Assembly (NCBI RefSeq): GCF_002160325.1
Contig: NZ_NFKJ01000006.1
Location: 62,001 to 126,000, forward strand
Source: Lachnoclostridium sp. An181
GTDB lineage: Bacteria; Bacillota; Clostridia; Lachnospirales; Lachnospiraceae
Direction of reading: 5' to 3'
Length of the DNA stretch: 64,000 nt
Part shown: positions 61,375 through 64,000 of the stretch, piece after piece
Layout of the letters: each line of letters starts with the position of its first letter
How positions within the stretch are numbered: the first letter of the stretch is position 1
Translations under genes and position numbers: made by a program
The notes under the pieces: model-generated
What the model was told of the DNA's origin: nothing
The model's input: the letters and a program-made list of their open reading frames with translations, nothing else
Databases searched by the model: none

Positions 61375-61792
61375 CCATATCCACCTCGCTCTCAATCAAA
61401 CTGTATGCATATGCCGCCTGTTCAAAGGGATCGTCAGAAACCTTTTTCACTGCAGGCATGGTAAAATTGGTAGGGAAGAGGATGTCCTTCTTTCCTTCCA
61501 GTTCCCATATCCGCCCCAATGCCTTTGCCCGGTCCATGCGTATTTCTTCTGCCTTATCGAAGGTTTCTTTGTCGATAATGGCAGGATAGTAATCATCTCC
61601 AAGATACTTCTTATTCCGGAGCATCCTGCCAGCACTTCCGTGGTACAGCTTTAATCCGACTTTCTCGGCGGCGGGCATAAGCGCCATGCCGGAAATATAG
61701 TTCTGAAAAAAATCCCGCACCGTGGCGGCCTGTTCTTCATCGATGACCGCCCGGCCATTTTCAATCCGGTATCCATACGGAATGTGTCTCAT
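61361..61792 (-). CDS. Short recombinase-domain protein
   Basis: 143 residues from the ATG at 61792, which overlaps the stop codon of the preceding recombinase by four bases. It holds only a recombinase-type DNA-binding domain: [69 protein letters not shown]. It has no catalytic resolvase domain. The tight overlap on both sides argues that it is a real third member of the recombinase set and not a broken gene. Confidence 0.85.
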   Translation of the reverse strand: MRHIPYGYRIENGRAVIDEEQAATVRDFFQNYISGMALMPAAEKVGLKLYHGSAGRMLRNKKYLGDDYYPAIIDKETFDKAEEIRMDRAKALGRIWELEGKKDILFPTNFTMPAVKKVSDDPFEQAAYAYSLIESEVDMDGTE

Positions 61793-63351
61793 GGTTCCAC
61801 CAGCCTTTCTTTCAAGGACAGTCCGCATTTCCATTCAAAAACCACTTCTTTTCTGGACAGTACGGTGATCCGCTCCACGAAGGAAAGGAAAATTTCATCA
61901 TCGAATTCCGTCATCATGGTTCCTTTGGATGTAAACCGGAGCAACCGCTGCAATTCCTCTATTTTGACCATATCTCCATTGACAGAGCGCATCAGCCCAT
62001 CCTTTTCCTGCCGCAGGGCTTCCGCTTCCGCTACAAGTTCATTACTTTCCTTATTAAAAAGAGCAGGCTCCAGATAGCCGCTTGCCATCAGGTTCGTCAG
62101 AACCTGTTTCTGCTCCCTGTTTTTCTCGATTGCCGTTTCCAGTTCTTCAATCTTTAGCAGCCGGGATTGATCATTCAGTCCCCGCAGGCTTTGCAAAAGA
62201 GGACGCAGCACCATCTGATGTCCAAAGACCAGCTTGTTCATCATGGTAACAAACGCCAGTTTCAAAGTATCATCCGTGATGTATTTCTGCGAACAACTTT
62301 CCTTATCTTTCAGATGATTGGCACAAGCCCAGGCCACATACTGGCCGCTGGGTTTATAATGCATCCGTCTCTTATATTTGCCGCCGCATTCTCCACAACA
62401 GATCCGGCCAGAAAAGCCGTACCGGTTCTGGTATCTCCCAGTGTCATGGCCATTTCCTTTTTCACGCCCCCGCTGTTTCAAAACCGCATTGGCCAGTTCA
62501 AACTCTTCCTTTCTGATGATTGCTTCATGGTGGTCCTGCATCAGGTACTGGTCAAGTTCTCCCCGGTTCTGATGGCGGTTAAAGCTGCTGTCCGTATAGG
62601 TCTTCTGGAACAGGACGTCACCCGTATATTTTTCATTCCCGATGATGGCGTTGACGGTACCCGGCGTCCAATGTCCGCCCTTCTTGGTAGCAACGCCCCG
62701 CTCATTCAGTTCCTCCGCAATCTCGTGGGTACTTTTCCCCGCAAGCGTGTCCGCAAAGATCTGTTTCACGATCTCCGCTTGCCCCGGTACGATCACCATC
62801 TCCCCGTCCACATTGTCATAACCATATGGGGGATAGGAAATGATGAAGGTTCCATTCTGAAAGCGCCGCTTGATACCCCACTTCTCATTTTCAGAAATGG
62901 ACACCGACTCGCTTTCTGCCAGACTGCTTAAAATGGAAAGCATTAATTCACTCTCCATGGAGCCCGTGTTTAGATTTTCTTTTTCAAAATAGATGTAGAT
63001 CTTTAAGTCCAGCAACTTCCGCACCAGTTCCAGACAGTCCGTGGTATTTCTGGCAAAACGGCTGATGGATTTGGTAATGACGAAGTCAATCGTTCCTCTC
63101 TCGCAGGCGGCAACCATCGCCAGCAACCCATCCCGCTTTTCTTTTTTCGTACCGGAAATGCCTTCGTCATAGTAAAGTCCGGCAAACTCCCACTCATCAT
63201 TGGATTTGATGTAACTCTCATAGTGAGCCTTCTGCGCTGCCAGACTAACAAGCTGTTCATCTCTGGCTGTAGATACCCGGCAGTAGGCCGCCACTCTAAG
63301 TTTTCTCTTTTCGAGGGGCATATTTTCTTCAATTTTTGTGATCCGTTTCAT
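61789..63351 (-). CDS. Large serine recombinase
   Basis: 520 residues from the ATG at 63351 (GAGAGGTGAGAGG upstream). Resolvase domain (about 15-160) with [28 protein letters not shown] and [18 protein letters not shown]. The recombinase domain (about 180-300) has PPYGYDNVDGEMVIVPGQAEIV and NEKYTGDVLFQKTY. The zinc ribbon is CCGECGGKYKRRM...CANHLKDKESC (about 340-385), and a coiled coil lies at 415-465. It differs clearly from the recombinase at 59.8 kb, so the pair is not a recent duplication. Confidence 0.92.
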   Translation of the reverse strand: MKRITKIEENMPLEKRKLRVAAYCRVSTARDEQLVSLAAQKAHYESYIKSNDEWEFAGLYYDEGISGTKKEKRDGLLAMVAACERGTIDFVITKSISRFARNTTDCLELVRKLLDLKIYIYFEKENLNTGSMESELMLSILSSLAESESVSISENEKWGIKRRFQNGTFIISYPPYGYDNVDGEMVIVPGQAEIVKQIFADTLAGKSTHEIAEELNERGVATKKGGHWTPGTVNAIIGNEKYTGDVLFQKTYTDSSFNRHQNRGELDQYLMQDHHEAIIRKEEFELANAVLKQRGREKGNGHDTGRYQNRYGFSGRICCGECGGKYKRRMHYKPSGQYVAWACANHLKDKESCSQKYITDDTLKLAFVTMMNKLVFGHQMVLRPLLQSLRGLNDQSRLLKIEELETAIEKNREQKQVLTNLMASGYLEPALFNKESNELVAEAEALRQEKDGLMRSVNGDMVKIEELQRLLRFTSKGTMMTEFDDEIFLSFVERITVLSRKEVVFEWKCGLSLKERLVEP

Positions 63352-63411
63352 CCTCTCACCTCTCTTTCGGTACGGACATATTCGCTCTGACACCTGCAAA
63401 TAGCAAGTCAT

Positions 63412-63630
63412 TTAGGGCATAATCCGAGCCAGATAGGGAGAGAATGATTGGCGGTTTTTCGCCGTAATTTTGTCTAATTCACCCTCAGAAATCAGCTCCG
63501 CCTCCCGCAGCTTTTCCAGCAGTTTTTGCGCCATGTAATAGTCAAATTCCCTTTGCAGCTCCTCATCTGTGAATAGTTTCCTCTCTGCTGTCTGATTCTG
63601 AAAACCAGCCGTCACCTTCGTTACCTGCAT
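63412..63630 (-). CDS. SHOCT-domain protein of the mobile element
   Basis: 72 residues. The C-terminal half has the short helical SHOCT pattern AQKLLEKLREAELISEGELDKITAKNRQSFSPYL. The N-terminus is TKVTAGFQNQTAERKLFTDEEL. Such genes commonly precede serine recombinase genes in Firmicutes prophages and integrative elements. It ends 60 bases before the first recombinase start. Function unknown. Confidence 0.75.
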   Translation of the reverse strand: MQVTKVTAGFQNQTAERKLFTDEELQREFDYYMAQKLLEKLREAELISEGELDKITAKNRQSFSPYLARIMP

Positions 63631-63717
63631 GGTATTCCTCCTATCCGAAGGATGCCTCCTTCAAAATACGGAGATTTCTACAGCGTTTTGAGGGGGTATT
63701 ACAGACAAAAAAATAAA

Positions 63718-63754
63718 GCCCGCAGGCCATGCATCTATCGCACAGCCCACGGGC
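63718..63754 (-). terminator. Terminator of the SH3-domain gene
   Basis: Stem GCCCG-CA-GGC / GCC-CA-CGGGC with a 2-base internal mismatch, followed on the minus strand by TTTATTTTTTT. Confidence 0.85.
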
Positions 63755-63775
63755 CTCCTGTTCTTTCCGTTTTAT

Positions 63776-64000
63776 TTAAAGCCGTTTACAGTAATCCAGG
63801 GAAATCCAACCAGCGCCGCTCTTGAGTTTTCCCCAGCCATTAGTCGATCCGGTGCCGGATTTCACCTCGGTAATCGTGAACACACCCTTACCCGTAAATT
63901 TGCCTGTCTTACCATAGTTGGTTCCGGGGCCTTTCCGGATATTCAGATCTGTAATAGTCACCTGCACCCTGAAAGAGCCACCGGAACTACCAGAACCAGC
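63776..64000 (-). CDS. 3' end of an SH3-domain protein, probably an endolysin/amidase
   Basis: Partial; it begins beyond the right edge. The visible 74 codons encode a Gly/Ser linker (AGSGSSGGS) and one bacterial SH3 domain (TITDLNIRKGPGTNYGKTGKF, GWGKLKSGAGWISLDYCKRL). This layout is typical of the C-terminus of phage-type N-acetylmuramoyl-L-alanine amidases. With the recombinases next door it marks the lysis-integration end of a prophage or a related element. The catalytic domain is not visible. Confidence 0.75.
   Translation of the reverse strand, partial: AGSGSSGGSFRVQVTITDLNIRKGPGTNYGKTGKFTGKGVFTITEVKSGTGSTNGWGKLKSGAGWISLDYCKRL

Noticed and set aside
1-64000. CRISPR array or complete insertion sequence
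   Set aside because: No regularly spaced repeats and no transposase with inverted repeats were found on reading both strands.

Overview
The window is a stretch of a low-GC, Gram-positive gut anaerobe chromosome, most likely a Lachnospiraceae member close to the mucin-degrading Mediterraneibacter / [Ruminococcus] torques-gnavus group. This is inferred from the housekeeping proteins, the strong GGAGG-type ribosome binding sites, and large cell-wall-anchored host-glycan hydrolases with FIVAR repeats. Species cannot be fixed from sequence reading alone.

Layout. 1-5.2 kb: a minus-strand run pyrH-frr-uppS-cdsA-dxr-rseP. 5.2-12.9 kb: ClC channel, anchored C69 peptidase, homoserine dehydrogenase, FliB-like protein, histidine phosphatase, pgsA. 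13-18.2 kb: a giant GH89 alpha-N-acetylglucosaminidase. 18.7-20.6 kb: rpsB-tsf, here separated from pyrH by about 13.6 kb. 20.8-27.7 kb: NlpC/P60 hydrolase, CPBP protease, two trans-editing proteins (ProX and AlaX types), argS and nfo. 27.7-30.8 kb: a GntR-ABC module and azlCD. 30.9 kb: tRNA-Arg(CCG). 31-40.9 kb: DUF5688 protein, efp, ldh, a giant GH97 enzyme, a DnaJ-type chaperone and DegV. 41-42.8 kb: an intracellular GH123-type enzyme. Together GH89, GH97 and GH123 suggest foraging on mucin or glycolipid glycans.

43.0-47.5 kb is a zone of decay. It holds a DUF2935 gene with an in-frame TAG, an unknown gene with an in-frame TGA, an FMN-reductase gene with an internal deletion, an isolated fragment of a BglG-type antiterminator, and broken membrane ORFs. 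Intact LysR, acetyltransferase and cyclophilin-like lipoprotein genes lie among them. 47.5-49.8 kb is a second GntR-ABC module with a 38-codon ORF. At 50.0-50.7 kb a zinc-ribbon/Ltp-repeat membrane protein is read from a promoter whose spacer is a run of 10 G, a plausible phase-variation switch. 50.8-55.3 kb is a beta-glucoside operon (licT-bglP-bglA) with two antiterminator (RAT)/terminator switches.

From about 55.7 kb to the right edge the sequence looks acquired. A short relic resembling the 3' end of an rlmD/rumA-type methyltransferase gene is followed by an AT-rich three-gene operon: an Xre repressor, an AAA+ ATPase and a large subtilisin-like protease. This resembles the ietAS ATPase/protease defence pair, with an autoregulated promoter. 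Next come three overlapping serine-recombinase genes, a SHOCT protein and the 3' end of an SH3-domain lysin-like gene that runs off the window. The protease/ATPase/Xre operon is the best candidate for an unusual system. The phase-variable promoter and the duplicated bgl remnant are the next most interesting.
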